Assembly: GCF_017654505.1 (NCBI RefSeq)
Contig: NC_054538.1
Span: 55,804,184-55,868,183, forward strand
Length of the DNA: 64,000 bases
Direction of reading: 5' to 3'
From: Polyodon spathula
Lineage: Eukaryota > Chordata > Actinopteri > Acipenseriformes > Polyodontidae
In this document: positions 11,532-26,051 of the stretch, piece by piece
Layout: each line of letters starts with the position of its first letter
Numbering within the stretch: position 1 is the stretch's first letter
The notes under the pieces: model-generated
Seen by the model: only the letters and a program-made list of their open reading frames with translations
What the model was told of the DNA's origin: nothing
The model's database searches: none
Translations under genes and position numbers: made by a program

Positions 11532-12614
11532 TTTATTGCTTTTTGAAAAATGAACAAATATTTAAATTGAGCAATTTACCTGAACATGAAAATCCTGTGT
11601 TTGTCCCAGCACTAACAGTAATAATACAATTAGGTAATTGTTGTAAATACTGGATCACGATGATATTGACAAGTATGGGCATTTTTAAACTCAAACTGTG
11701 GTACAGACACATCATATTCTGACATTCACGTGAACGGTGAGTATGTATAACTTCTATTTAATGAGAGCGCAACAATGCACAGTTACACATTTTAATTGAA
11801 GGTACATGTTACAAATACCAATTTTTTCATGACTTGCAGTTTCTGTGAAGATTTTTAAATTTATTTAAAGTAAAAGTAATGCATTCATTTTGGTGTGTAT
11901 AATGTACCAAATATTTAAAAACATTAATCTCATAAAATAACTTTTTATAACAAAGATAAACTTGAACAAATGTTGCAGTGCTTATTGATACAAAGTATTA
12001 GTCTGTCTGACCCAGACTTATTTTTGAAGTTTGGTGCGCTGTCTCTCCACACTCTCCTTCTTCCTCCTCCTCCTCCTCCTCCTCCTCCCTCTCCCATTCG
12101 TCTTCTGCTGTCAGCTGACAAGGACTCAACTGATATTCCAGCATGCTCTTCTTGTTAAAGGAGACAGCCTCTATACGTGACATAACTCCCCAAATATCTG
12201 ATAACAAAAGGAATACACTTTGTTTTGGTGGTACATATGTATAGCTGTTTTGTTGTACTATGTATCGCCTTACGATAATACCCGAACATAATCGTAATAT
12301 TTCTTTTATAAAAGTAGCTGGCGCAAATATCATTTTAGGCTATGGATCGCACTGCTCACCGGCTTATTTTGAAAACTATATATATTGTAACGCATGTAGC
12401 AGGACAAGGGGTCTGCAATATAAAAATGTTTTGTTGTATGGCAGGGACAGAGTTAAAGCCTCCCTGCCAAGGTAATTGCTTTTGTTTAATTTAGTTGTGT
12501 AATTATCACCTGCACCTGAAAAATATTGAAAACTAGAACCAGGTGCAGGATATAAAAGGGAAGCAGTCAGTCTGCTCTAGGCTGCTGCTGTTGAGGTGAA
12601 GAGCCCGACTGAAA
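11532..12614. other. Noncoding; (TCC)n tract, TATA-like site
   Basis: (CTC)n/(TCC)n lies at about 12057-12092. The sequence CACCTGCACCTG...CAGGTGCAGGATATAAAAGGG (12508-12560) is a dyad followed by a TATA-like box. It may belong to an unrecognised transposon end joined to the Tc1 tail that follows. No gene seen. Confidence 0.4.
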
Positions 12615-12752
12615 ATGTGATCAAGAGGAAGATGGATGGTCACAAGCCATCAAACAAAGCCGAGCTGCTTGAATTTTTGCGCCAGGAGTGGCATAAAGTC
12701 ACCCAACATCAATGTGAAAGACTGGTGGAGAGCATGCCAAGACGCATGAAAG
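12615..12752 (+). pseudogene. Tc1-like transposase C-terminal fragment
   Basis: Encodes NVIKRKMDGHKPSNKAELLE, then FLRQEWHKVTQHQCERLVES and MPRRMK, the conserved C-terminal tail of fish Tc1 transposases. The catalytic core and inverted repeats are absent, so it is a dead fragment. It is a different family from the Tc1 copies at 51-54 kb, judged by the tail sequence. Confidence 0.75.
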
Positions 12753-12759
12753 TTAAAAC

Positions 12760-15700
12760 TAAAACTTGCTGTCTATTCTTGACGATCTCATTCATTCCAC
12801 CTTCTTTGACCCTATATGCAAACATTTTAAGTTCTATTTTAATAAATAACTACAAAGCTAATGTGCATGTAGCGCTAAATGTTTTCAAATACAAATGAGC
12901 ATTCATGATTTATCCCATTGTAGCAATTGTACAATGTACAGTAAGATGTATGTATCATACTAAATGACCCATTGCTCCCAGTCGATATGTAACACTGCTG
13001 TAGAGCAAGACAACCCAGTCAGGTACTGTACCGTAGCTAGAATTGATTGGGAGGGATTGTTCATTTCACAAAGCCATGGTCCCTATCTTAACTGCTGTAA
13101 CACAGGGACATTGCTTTTTAATAATTTGTATAATATGAGTCCTGACCTGTTATAAAAATATATAGTCTACCAGTTATATCTGAGGAACCTGAAACCTCAT
13201 CTACTTGTCTAAGGCATGCTTGACCTACAGGCAAACAATCCCATAAAACCTTTTTAACAAAGGTAGGGATTAACCGTGCACATTGCACGTTTTTAACAAA
13301 ATACAGATTTCGTAATACGCCCCATTTTGAAAGCAATTTGAATTGTTGATACCTTATAATCATGGTACCAGACTCTGTCTTTTACTTAAAGTTGTTTTTT
13401 TAAGAGCTTTTTGTTAGCCATGGATATCTTTTGAAAGATTTTAAATGGAGCATGTAAAGCACAGGCAGTGAACCATGTAAGGATAAATACCACTCCAAGG
13501 CATTTTGGGTCAGGGCTCAGATAATTCAAAGGTAGAGTCAACCAAAGTAGGGGTGAGGGTTTGTATTTTGTCAGTAATACTTCACAGCTGCAGAGCTCCC
13601 AGAGTATTGACCCTCTCTGCTTGCAGGGAATTTGAGGTCGGCTCAGTAAACTGCCAGTAGGCATGGGGGGGGTACAGTTTGCTATCTCATGTAGTCATAT
13701 GGCAGGCATGCTTCTGGTTTGAGGACTGTCTGTCATGAAGATCAATTGTCATACTTAGTAAGCATGTCAAATAAACTGCAATGTAAGGTGGACTGTTATT
13801 CAGCAGAGTAATGGCTTCCTGAGTATCTACATTGCTTCATCTCCTGGAAATCTATTTGTTGAGTGTAATGATGGTCTTTCTCACACCTTGTATAAATGTG
13901 AACAGTACTTTAACATTGGAATACAAAGTTGATCACATACTGTACCCTGGGATCATATAGTACAGTACCTTTCTATACACTAGATTCATGTTATGGACTG
14001 ATACTGTCCACGGCTCCTAGAAAATTGGTCAATTTTGTGGTTTACCGTTACCTTTTTAAATACAAATAATAGATATTAAAAGAAAAACTAGCCTACAAAG
14101 ACCTCCAAATTTTGGTACCGACACAAAATTACCTAATGTCTACCGTACTGAGGGATGACGTTGAAGCCTGTATGTGCACGTCAAGTTGTTATTAAGCTTA
14201 ATACAGTGTTAAGATAAGACAATTCTGAATGAATAATGAACACAAAACTTTATAAGTATGTTAATAGTGATCTGCACCTTTTGGTTTTAACAGTGCTATG
14301 GGCATTTTATTTTATTTCTAGTACAAAACTCGTCTCTTTTAAAATTTAGCCTTACAACACTGCTGAGAGAAGTGTAAATATATTATTTTGTGTTGAGGTA
14401 CATGAAACTAAGTGAGTGTGAAAGTTACAGCTAAGAATAATGTTGACGGCTCTGTAGATATTATTGACATGCTGTTTGGGCTCAGGTGACAGAATGCAAC
14501 TGATCCTATAGTGTGATTTCTTGTCTTGTGTACCCTGTGGTTTCCGCTGACTGTTGTTTTTTCAAAGTATTCATTGATTTGTAAGTGACAGACGACAAAC
14601 CATGCTTGCTTTTAATTCTTACTTGGAATATTTGTGCTAGATCTGAAGCTGCTTATCAATACGTGCTTATCAATATGTGAGTTATCAAATACCTGAGTTT
14701 CCTTTCGGTTAATGCTGAATTGTACAACATTATGAAATTAGCCATTTTTTGTGTTTTGTTGAATTAATATCCTTCATCCTGATTTAGATTTTCTTTGTGC
14801 AGTAATAAACTTATTTTTATTTTACCATTTATTGTATGTTTATAGAGGGCATGGGCAGTATTTACTGTAAATAGGCAGTTAAAAATAGTGGGGGACTTCA
14901 CGTATGTTACTGTCGCTAATGAGAAATTATGGTAACAATTATTTTTCTGTGCTAGGTCTGTATATCAAAAAAAAAAGTTTAATAAAAATATCTATAGTTA
15001 AAACATGATGTATACTTTGTTTTTATCTATATACATCAATTTGGGTTATTTTATTAACATGTATCTGTTATAAAACTAAATAACAGCATTTTTACTGGAT
15101 AAAACAAAAGAAAACAACATTTGTGAAATAAAATGAGAAATTATAACAAATTAAGAATTTCATTAGGCTTGAAGTATAGTACACTAGAAAGCAATTCAGT
15201 ACCATCAGCCAATCAGCTTCCAGCTCTAGCAGGCTTCTGTCAGACAGTTTGCTCACTATAACGTTCCCGCATCAACTGTGAATCAAACATAAAATCAATC
15301 TGTGCAAGTGCCGTTTTTTTTTACTATTGACCAGCAAATTACTAAACAGACGCAGCTGGTCCACATATATTTTATTATCCCCGAAAACAAGCCAGTCCGA
15401 CACGACTAGAGCACAGCATCTTCTAACGAAACAAACTTAGACACAGACAATTTTTGTAATATTTATCTGGTACTGTCCAGATAAACTATGAACAGCTCAT
15501 ATAAGTAAAAACTTACTTTGTTTGTTTATTTGTTTTGTTATGAACAATGACTGTTTTCCTAAACCTTTTCTCCAACAGAAGGATACCCAACCGATCATTT
15601 ATAAGATTCAAGCTAAATCTAGATTTGAAAGTTTTTTTTTTTTTTTTTTTTCTGTAGAGAAAATAATAAGATTGTTTTTAATTATGAAAGTACCCTCTCG

Positions 15701-16737
15701 AAGAAGGCTCTACTGTGTGGTACTGTAGTTAACCTTGACTTTCGTTGGTGCCCTCGTTTGGCTCAGGACGCCACTCCAGTCACGGTGAACTACCACGTGG
15801 TAGAGTCTTCCTTGACGGGCACTATCACCTAAGTGTAGTATCAAAACAACAGTATCAGTATCTTCTCTTCAACACTCCTTAAAAGATGTAAGTGTCTGCT
15901 GTTTACTGTAGTGACTTCTGCTGCACTTGCCAGGAGTATGTTTTGTTATTCAATAAACGGCAGCTGCACCCATACCAATATTTGTGTGAGGGTTACAGTC
16001 TTGTTGGCAGAACCATGCATACCACATAGTGTCTGAGGTTACATTTGGACAGGAACTTACTGTAATCAAGATTCTGGAATAGATTTCCAAAGCACATCTG
16101 ATCCAATCGGCGCTCATCATTTCTGTTGTGACTCATAAAGCTTTGTCGTTTTCCTTGGTTAAAAATAACCCTAAAAACAACCTAGCATAATTTAGTGAAC
16201 AAAAGACAGATCTGCAAGAACAGAGTTTAATCTTGTGGAAAACTGTACGCACTTAAATCTAGACAGCTTTCAAGAGGTCTGTGCCAACCAAATTTGTATA
16301 AATTGAAGCAGCCCTTTTATAGTGTTGTACTGGTCAGCATCGAGTTTCTATTTTTTTTTTCTCTTTCTTTAACAAGGATGCTTAAGAATGGTTTTCAATT
16401 GCTTTGAGACCCTTCTGAACAGATTTGCCAGTAGAAAATGAATTTGATTTTGCTTTGTAATATTTTACGTTTTACAATGATGAACTAAATTAGTGTGCTT
16501 AATCCAAATCCCTTGTTGTAACTGCTTTCCTTGGTTTAATCTTACTTGACTTGTACAGGAAGCCTACAATATGCTTGTTTTGCATATCCCTGGAATGATG
16601 GATAGAGTGGAGGAGCCTGAATGAGTACAGTATGCACTGTTATAATGACACATTCTATAGAATTCTCAGAATTTGGAAATGTACTACCTGTCCATACAAT
16701 TTCTTTCTGTATGTACTGCATATCTGTATGCAAATGT
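12760..16737. other. Noncoding, nothing firmly recognised
   Basis: About 4 kb of AT-rich DNA without recognisable coding sequence. A poly-T run lies at about 15634-15651. The part at 15715-16005 has a GC-richer start and AATAAA at about 15953 followed by ...GTTACA, weakly LTR-like but without defined ends. Confidence 0.45.
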
Positions 16738-16738
16738 G

Positions 16739-16765
<27 letters not shown>
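16738..16765. repeat. Poly-T tract
   Basis: About 27 T, possibly the reversed poly-A tail of a minus-strand retroposon. No body is recognised. Confidence 0.9.
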
Positions 16766-16770
<5 letters not shown>

Positions 16771-17599
16771 CCCATCTTTAGGTTCTCCCTTGTGTTGTCA
16801 GTAGTTACTGCAAAGTTAAACAATGTAACAGCCACTTGTCACAGTGACACCTCCAAAACAGGCAGGCCACACAAACCGCAATAATACAACAAGCAACAAG
16901 CATAATGCACAAATTATATTTCTGTACATTTTGGAAAAACAACTAAACAAAATGCACTCCCATTGTAAATAGTTAAGTATTGTATAGCGCACTACAAAAT
17001 TCAGCATAGGAAACCAAGCACATTGTGGTTTTACAAATAATTAGGTGTACTTTTTCTATATAGAGACTGTGTAATACTATGCAAGGTCGGCATATGGTCT
17101 TCAAGGAGATTATTTCAGTTTTGAAAGACCAGATTCCTCTCTTTTATATCTTTAGACACTGGGTTCAGTTTGAAAAATAAAAGCCTGACAGTTCTGAAGG
17201 TGCAGCATTTATAAGTCGATTCTTATATCTCCTGCTGTTCCTGCCCAATACAACCTTTTATTCATTTGGAATTTAAGGTCATACGGTGGGTTGAGGGTTT
17301 GTTTCAAAACAATTGATTTTCTATGAAACAGATTAGCTGAATGTCACAGTCTAGCCCTTTCCCTTACATATGCTAATTATTAGATTACATTCAGCAGTTG
17401 GGAACTTTGTTTGAGGAGCTGGAGGAGGAGTGTGGATTATAGGGCAGCTGTATGCATTTCATCTAATTGACTCCCAATGGCAGCCAGATTTGTCTCTCTA
17501 ACACTCTAAAAATGGTCATAGTACTTTGGATATTCCTTAAGGGTTGCCTCTATTGCAATGTAGCCGCTCATTACTAGAAGGGAGTGGGACTTGCACACT

Positions 17600-17629
17600 T
17601 TTTATTTATTTATTTATTTATTTTTTTAT

Positions 17630-17688
<59 letters not shown>
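17600..17688. repeat. (TTTA)n followed by (TA)n microsatellite
   Basis: Seven or so TTTA units, then about 25 TA units. Confidence 0.95.
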
Positions 17689-17691
<3 letters not shown>

Positions 17692-19904
17692 AGAGCAGTC
17701 AACGGCGAAGTGCTGGTATTTGTTGATGGTCCTTTTCTGAAAATTAATACATTTAGAAACTTCCTTATTAACAACTGTGAACTAGTCTCAATGGCAGTTT
17801 GGACTGCAGTTGACCTTTTGTCTCCCTTTTCTGAGCTGAAATGCGACTGTCGTGATGGATTTTAGGACAAACTTGATTTTCAGGTACAGTATATGTTTAT
17901 TTTCATTGGAGCATACAGTATTTTGTGTTGGTATCCACATAATTTTAATGTTATGTACTGTATTGGTTATGAATGCTAAAATGTCATGTGAATGAGTGCT
18001 GTATGGTACAGTGTTAAAATATACAGGAAAAGTTGAATATTCTGTGAGAAGAAACATTCATTCCATTGAACATTGGTGTCTGGTACTTTTCAGTTGGTGT
18101 CCATTTGTCAGCTATACAGTAGTATGAGTTAATATGTTTTATTGTAATATTTCTACATAAAATACATTTTGTGACATGTAATTTAAAACAACTTCATACT
18201 GTATTGCTTGTTCTTGCACAGGAACCAAACATAATTTAGTCAAACTTTATCCGAAATAAAATGTCTCACTTTCCAAATGTATGTATTTTTTAACATGTGC
18301 AGGTTACCATGTTTAGTTTTCATTTCTTGATGTGAGAATTTGTGTTGGTGACCCTGAAAGTTGATGAGAAACACCTCTGCCTTTTGGTGAAGGAGAGGTT
18401 GGGATTAACCTGTCAAAGCTGCAGCAGTTGTTTTTTAAATACATGTTAAGGCAGCCACAGAATATCACAGGTTTTGTGTCTGCTTGAATAATTTTTGCAC
18501 TTCATCAGCTAGACTCAAATTAACACTCGGAGCATTCTTCAAAAAGAAGAGCTGACAGCTGGCAAGAGTTACTTTCGAATACATTTTATCTTGCAGTTAA
18601 GGATGTTACTTCAAGGCTGACTGCTTTGTGGATTGATGTTTCATCGTCATAATGTCGCTAGAAGCAAGCAAAAAGAAAGACAGAGAAGGGTATTGTTTTG
18701 GGATCTCCAAGCACATCCTCCTGTTTTTGAATGTGCAAGTATGTTTGTGTTGTGGTATTCACAGGTTTTGTTGCCAGATGGCCAATTGGATGATATCTGT
18801 TCATGGAATTGCTGCAGCCTGTCAATCTCAAAACTTGTTGTAAAAATGTGACAGCTCAGAAAAGAGGTGGTGGTTGTTGTGTTATGTAGATAAGTATTTG
18901 CAGAGTGGAGTGAAACGTCTGTTAATACTAAAACAAACATGTTTTTAATGTTCGTCATGCAGTCTTGAAAGCAGTATCTTTAAGTTTCATAAACACATTA
19001 ATACATAATAGACTATTTTGTGCAATTGTAGGTCTGATACATTTTAATAGACTATTTCACCAATCTAAAATGTAGAGCTGTCATTTAAAAGGAAAGGGCA
19101 TTTTAATAACAAATGTGATTAAAAAATGTGGTGGCGTACATGGCCTTTAGAGGTGGAAATAAAACTACAGTAAGTGTCTTGGTTGAACCCATTCAGAAGT
19201 TGGCAACCCACACTATGAACTGTGCCACAGTGGTAAAGTATAACATGAATATACATAGAAAAGCCATGAATAAAGTAAAGTATGTTGCAGTCCAGGCAGT
19301 TGTATTTCTTTGGCATCAGTGTGCTATGGACTTCTGCTCCTCTTTCACTCTTTAGCGTATTTCAGTGGAACATATTGTATCCAATACTGAACATATGGTA
19401 GAAATTATGAGAAAGGTTAAAAAGTGGAGAAATCAAAATAACTTTGCATTAAAGCCTAATTTTTCTTCAACTATTTGATTTCACAACAAAAATAAATTTA
19501 AGAAGCTTCATTTTATTAAAGGACAGGTGCCGATAAGGATTTTTAGAACAGAAAACAATCTTCAAATCTCTGCTCAAAGCAAAGTAATTTTCCTATATAA
19601 CCAATATTAGTCAGGTTGCCAAGCTAAGTTTCAAGTACAGTGATACAGAAGTGTCAAATGAGGGGTGTGGTAGAAACCCAGTAACCTGCAAACATTTCAA
19701 TTTTCATAAAATTGTATTCAGTTGGTAATAGGACCCCATGACACAGGTTATCTAAAGGAAATGTAGGTTATCAGGTTTTTCCAGGTCAATCATACAATAT
19801 TATTATTTTTCATACAGATTTGTTTATGTACCAGTTGAGAAAATCCTCTTCTTTTTCACTGTCCTTTGATAACAATCAAGTTTAACTTACTGTAAATCTG
19901 CAGC
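17689..19904. other. Noncoding, nothing recognised
   Basis: AT-rich with many TACTGTA and TACAGTA words. No gene or bounded repeat seen. Confidence 0.5.
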
Positions 19905-20525
19905 AAGGAATTTTTTAGTTATCTTTGATCCTGAGCTCTCTTTTGACTCGCATCCGTGTAATTACAAAAACCTCCTACTTTCAGTTTAGGAATATTTCTA
20001 GAATTCGATCCATGCTCTCTCAAAAGGATGCAGAGATTCTCATTCACACTTTTGTTTCTTCCAGGATTTACTATTCTGAATATCCAATATCTAAAGCCCC
20101 TTGACTATTCTAATTCTGTCTTTATAGGCCTTCCTGATTTTACCATTTTCAAGCTTCTCAAACTCTGCTGCCTGCCTCCTAACACCAACTAAACTAAAAC
20201 AGCACATTAGCCCTGTCTTGGCATTCTTACACTGGCTGCTGGTTAAGCAGAGAATCGAATTTAAAGTCCTACTTCTGACCTAGAAGGCTTGTAGGTTTGT
20301 AACTTTATCCTGATTACATCTGTGAGCTGGTGAAGCCGTACACTCCTGGTTGTTCTCTTCGTTCGTCTAACTCCGGTCTACTCTGTTCTTTCTTTCTGCC
20401 TTGTCTCTATGTGTGGAAGAGCGTTTTCTAATAAAAAAAGGTTAAAAAAACATCATTTTTGATTTGGCTTAGTAATAGTTCAGTGCTTTGTGGTAACTCT
20501 TATGAAAGGTGCTATATAAAAACCT
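19905..20525 (+). mobile_element. L2-type LINE, 3' fragment
   Basis: Broken translation resembling the end of L2 reverse transcriptase. It reads NFLVIFDPELSFDSH near 19909, then later HISPVLAFLHWLLVKQRIEF and KVLLLT near 20205-20280. The L2-like 3' tail follows: CAGTGCTTTGTGGTAACTC and GAAAGGTGCTATATAAA. It has several stops and is 5'-truncated and old. Confidence 0.75.
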
Positions 20526-21628
20526 GTTATATTGTATATTGACCAATATTTGCTTTCATATATAGTGTGTACATTCAAAACTTGTATACCTCCCCCACCA
20601 AAAATGTTGTACGTCAAAGCTGCTGTATCACCAGTTTGCACAGAAGACAATCTTTGAAGGTCAGCAGTAAGAGTGGTAAACATTGTTACTCTTGCTTTTT
20701 ACTGCTGTTTTATTTTTGTTAATTCTGGTCTGTGCTGGGGAGATAACTTACTGAGCGATCCAGTAGTTTAGAGTCTGCCCCTGCTTGCCCCTTGATTTAT
20801 TTTAACAGCTGGGATAAGTAAACTGAAACAGTCAGTGCCACATTCCTTCCTTTGCAAATGCTGTTTTGACATGGCATATTATGCTATCGTCCCCTCATGA
20901 ATAGAGTGCATTACTCCAAATAATAAATACCAACCGTATCTTCATCCTTTTACATTCGTATCAGCCACTATTTGGCTAAATAAATATCCACTGGTCATTT
21001 CCAGTAGCTCTCTGAGGTCTGTTTACTCTGCCTTCAGTATGTGTCATGCTCCCCTGCCTGTTCAGAGCAAGCACAGGCTGCTACGATGTGCAAATTAAAC
21101 TCTGGCCAGTGCTCCCCTGAGAAATTTCACTTCAAACACCACTTTACAGCAAGGCAGAGGCAGCCATTGGGGACTCCTCCTGTTTGTGCCGTTTTGCCAT
21201 AGGGGAGGGGTTATATTTGTTTTGTAAACTGCAAAAAGCTAGCTGTAGACAGCATCTCTGACCTTGAGTTATGACAACTCTTGCTGGTTTCCTTTGAGTT
21301 TATACCATATTTCCTTGCCCACTTCCCCTTTGAAATATTCTTTTTTTTCAGAACGTGAGAGCAGCTTGTTTCTATTCAGATTACTTCCATAAACATTCTA
21401 AACTACAGTTCTCATGCAGTACTAAGTACTGTTCAAGTGACAGTATCCCATTGTCTTGTCATGTTACAATTGTTATCATCTGTCCAGGAGAGAAGCCACC
21501 CCCCATCTGTCTGGTTAGTGGCTGAGGTCCGAGCGAGGCGATTTGTTTATTTGGGTTGAAGGTGTATCCAAACAAAGGTGAAGGTCAATTTATGCGCTAC
21601 TGTGGTGAAGAACATGTGGAGATTCTAA
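20526..21628. other. Noncoding, nothing recognised
   Basis: No gene or repeat identified. Confidence 0.5.
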
Positions 21629-22089
21629 AGCCCCTTTCACACTGGCGTGCTCTACCCGGTTCAGGACTTGGTGTCATGGGTCTGTTACGTGATTTCACAC
21701 TGCTTTTGATAAAGCAGGGTTAACTTGGGTGGCAGACACAAGTGCACAATTTTGATTGAAGCAAATGTTTCTTCATCCCTGCTGCAATCTTGGTCATGGT
21801 GTGTCTCAAGCAACAAAAATAAGGCTAAACAGAATAAACAGAAAAGTTCCTTGCAGAAGTGAAACACAGGCGTGGCCGTTTATTTCGTCGGCTTACGAAC
21901 AGCCATCATTGATTTTGTCTCGCTTAACATGGGTTAAAGCACGTCGACCCACATCCTGAGGTGGGTCTCTGGGACCCGGTTCAACCTGGGTACGACCCAA
22001 GTATGTGGTTTCAAACTACACAGGATTGTGACCCAGGCAGCCAGAACCTGTGTTGGGACCTGGGTGGGAATGCCAGCATGAAAGGGACT
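21629..22089. mobile_element. Harbinger-like MITE
   Basis: 461 bp with inverted ends AGCCCCTTTCACACTGGC on the left and AGTCCCTTTCATGCTGGC by reverse complement on the right (15 of 18 match). It is flanked on both sides by TAA (21626-21628 and 22090-22092). A 3-bp TAA/TTA duplication suits PIF/Harbinger. The interior has repeated GACCCAGG/CCTGGGT words and no transposase. Confidence 0.65.
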
Positions 22090-22092
22090 TAA

Positions 22093-25000
22093 GATTGTAA
22101 TGATGTTAAACTGCCTTGTCAATGCTTCAGATATCTACAGTGCTTTTGTGGATGTTTTTTGCACCCAGCTGCACTGTTTTTGTAACTGAACTAAATGTTT
22201 TGTGCAAAGCCAATGAAGACCTGTTGCGGAGGGTACAAAGGGGCTTTCTTAGTTATTTTGGATATTACACACCTGACTCTGGAACGTAATGATTTTGTTT
22301 TATCCAATTGCACTAGGACATTACAGTTACTCCAATAGTTTTTTGCTTTTATTGTTATGGATCATGCTTCTGATATACTGGAGTTTGCTGAATGAACAGT
22401 AGAATTTACAGCTGTGTTACCAGTTAGTTTTTTGTAATAGTTACTTTTAAGGTTTACAGTATGCACTTTACTGTACACTGCATATATTTATAATAAAGTA
22501 CAGTATTCATATGCATTAGGGAAATAGTTCTAAACACAGCCCTCGGTTTATGATGCTGTACAGTACATTAAGAAGTGTGGTGTTGCATATTCCCCTCTTT
22601 GTGTTGTCATGAGTGCTTCAGTGCTGAACAAGAGAAACCAGTCTTCAGTATTGTAGGTGGAGAATATGCTTCATTTCCCATGCCTGGCTGGCTCCTTGTT
22701 TGGTCCAGTGTTGATAAAGGGCTAACTTTGAATTGTGTACTGATTTTAATAATGTGGCTGTTAAGGCATGGCTTGGCCAGACTCCTGAACTTTCTTTTTT
22801 CTCACTGATCCAACTCGAATTAGAACTTGGGTCCCCCAGAGGTGAATTAAAAGTGTTTAACTAGCTGGCTGGTTGCACTTTATTTTATAACCCTTCTCAC
22901 CTCAACAATTGGGAATTTAATAAACCTTCTGTTTTGTAGCCTTGAGTTGTCTTAGCATGGTTCTAAAACTATTGCCCTTTTAAATTTAGAATGGAAACCA
23001 TGAATGACTTTCCTGCAGTTACTGTAGCTTCTACTGTACAGTCTAGCCTCATATGTGCTGCTAAGCTTTGTTACCTTTTGGTGTTTCAGATTTATTTTCC
23101 ACCAAACTTTTTAATAAGGAATTTTAAGCAGTGTTTAAAAGCGTAAACACACAAATTGTCTTTGATCAATTTAAAAATGTGTTAAATAAAGCCTAAATAC
23201 AAAAAAAAATGCAGTTTTCAAACACTAAATTAGTTTTAAAATAATTGCAACCTGTTTTTTTTTTTTTTTTTTTTTTTCTCTCCTTGGTACAGTATTTTAG
23301 AGTTTGTACGTTCAACAAAGCAGACCTCCAAAGGTAGGAATAATATAACTACAGCATTCAAAATGACAGCTTTTGAAGTGTAGGAAAAATAACGCCGCTC
23401 AACACTGCACATCAGTTCACTGGTCCTGGTTGTGGGTATGCCCTTTTTACAAGACACAATAGTTCTAAATCATTGAGTTGTCTTTTTGAAATTATTTCAT
23501 TTGAATATTACTATTCCATGTCACATGGAATACAGTAGTGTGTTGTTTATCTATTTTATTTATTTATTTTTAAAACGGTATATGTAGGTACATATGTGGC
23601 ACACTGACTTGTCACCTGACCCTAGAGATCAAAACAATTTACTGTCAAATCCAGTCTACTCTCATTCTGCATATGCTATTTGCCTCAATCCCAAGCAATA
23701 GAAACAATGCCCTGGAATCCACTTCATCAAGAAGCTTTTCTTTCTTTTTTTTGCAATCATCTTTCTTTTTATTACATCAAACAGAACATTTGCAGTCATA
23801 AGCACTGTACATTTCCCACATTTTATGGTCTCCACTTGTACCTGTACAAGTACCACTTTCATGGACTTGAAAGCATCTAGCACATTTTGAATGTTTGGCA
23901 AACCCAATATAAATGAACTGCAGTGCATGAAGAGTACATTTTGTCTTATTTTTTATTTAACAGTTCTTGGAAGCAATTACGTAAATGCTAATACTACTAA
24001 AACAGAATGAGGAAAATTAATGCTTCACTAATCTGACTGGATTACTGCTGATTTTATTAATTTTTTTCTTCTTGTCTCTTTCCCTCCGAGAGGTCTGTAT
24101 TTGTTATCAGGAATTCAGACATACGAGGGAGGGGATTTGAGGCTTGAATGTCTATAGTGGTATGTCGAGTGCACTGTGACCTACTGTGGTTTTTAGTTAA
24201 GTCAGCAGTAGGAGAAAATGCACTGCACTGTGTGGACTAGCCCCTGGCCTTGACCAGAATTCTGTTGACATCAGCATAAGATTGCTGCCAGCTTTGGAAT
24301 GGTGACTGGTGTTCACTGGTGTTGTCAGGTTTGTGATCCTAGATATTTCAAGATTTAGTGTTAGGTAGTGTGTTGTAAAAACTATTATTGTATGTATTGT
24401 TTAATATAATGGGCATATTTGTGACAGCCACAGAGATTTTTTTTTTCTGAGGTCCTACTTCTATCTATGAAAATAATTACAATATAGTATACATTTGGTT
24501 ATTGCAAAAAAAGAAAAAAAAAGTTTAAATCTCCTGAAACTGATTTGAATCAATTATTTCACAGCTGTCTTGAAGTTGGATTCTAGAACTTGATTTTTTT
24601 AAATGATGATTAGGCCTCTGGGTTATATTTTTGGTAGGGGAAACTGGCAACTTACTTTTTTTGATGATTCTGAAATGTATTGGATTCTCCAACAAAAAAA
24701 ATACCTGCGAGAGGAGACATGGTATCTGAGTTCACAAGGGTTCTTGCTGACTGCACTTTCAAAAGTCAACTTCTCATCTTGCTGACAGCCGTGTTGGTAC
24801 TGTACTGTGGACCCTTCTGTTATTTACCTTGTTGACAGAAAAATCCAAAACCAGCATTTCATCTTTAGTGTTACATGCTGTTCTGAAATGTTACTGTGTA
24901 CAAAACAAATCTTGTTGCTATGTATTTTTTTACAGAATGACATTTAGGCTCAGTAAAACTGTAACGGTGTAAGGTTGAGTACAGAACAGGGTGTGAGTCG

Positions 25001-26051
25001 TCACTTATAGGGCAAACAAAGCTGCACCTACTGTACAACATGTGTCCCCTGGTTCAGGAGTTTAAGTGAACCGTGCAGATATGCTGTATAATAATAGGTT
25101 TGCTGCATAGACCATGGCTTAATTACAGAACTCCTTCTTATCTACAGCAGTCAAACTTTTCCAGAGGGAGTTTATTAATAAAGTACTGTAAATAGCTACA
25201 GTACTGTAGAGAAGAGCAGCTGGTCAGGGTCATCTGGTCTGCTATATCTTAACTTGCAGGGAAGGAGGCTTCTAAAGGCAATCACTATGCTGGAAGCAGG
25301 TTCAGTGTTTCATATAAGCTGTACATTGTCAGGACAGGTAAAGAAGAAATGAAAACTAATGTACAGGGCATCGCCAATAATCATACATGTACTGTATGTA
25401 GTATATCTTTGTAAAATTAAAAGGGAAAATAGTTTTTATTTTTGTGTGGGTGTCCCATTGCAGTTAATAACCATTGCATTGCTCTACTGTATTCACTCAG
25501 TAGAGAGCAGGGATTTAAATGCATTGCCTTTTTTTTCCATGGAGGAAAACGGACAATCTGTACAGTAGTTTAAACTGAATGCAAGTGAAGTAAAACAGAT
25601 TTTAATCGTGAAATATTAACTCAACAAGACATAAACGTCTTTTTTTTTTTCCAATTTTTATGAATAACAGACTCCGGCCCCTGACCTTTATCCAATATTG
25701 CATGCATGGTGTTCTAATGGTTTGTCTATTGCTGAAAACAAAATTGTAACACAGCTGCTACATTTTTTCTTGGAGTCTGGGAGATGTAGCTCAAAATACA
25801 CAGCACTTTCTACTGGTAGAAGACATGGGGGCTGTAAAAGTCCTGTACACTATCCTTGTCAATCTTCTACTGAATTACATACAGTACAGTGATATTCTGC
25901 TGACAGACATTTTCTCACCAATTTGTAATGCTCAGTCCGTGTCTGCTCACCATGCTTCCCATACCAATGTAACCCTCAGCCAATTGCTAATACAGGACAG
26001 TTCATATGATCATAATCTGGCAGTTATCACTTTACCTAAAGTCTTACGAAA
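22093..26051. other. Noncoding, nothing recognised
   Basis: Includes poly-T at about 23257-23277. Small ORFs on both strands show no family resemblance. Words TACTGTA and TACAGTA are frequent. Confidence 0.5.

Noticed and set aside
11998..12333. Minus-strand ORF with poly-Glu
   Set aside because: The Glu run is the complement of a (TCC)n microsatellite and the rest has no family resemblance.
22801..22860. tRNA-like B-box word near GAACTTGGGTCCCCC
   Set aside because: No A box or tail at suitable spacing.
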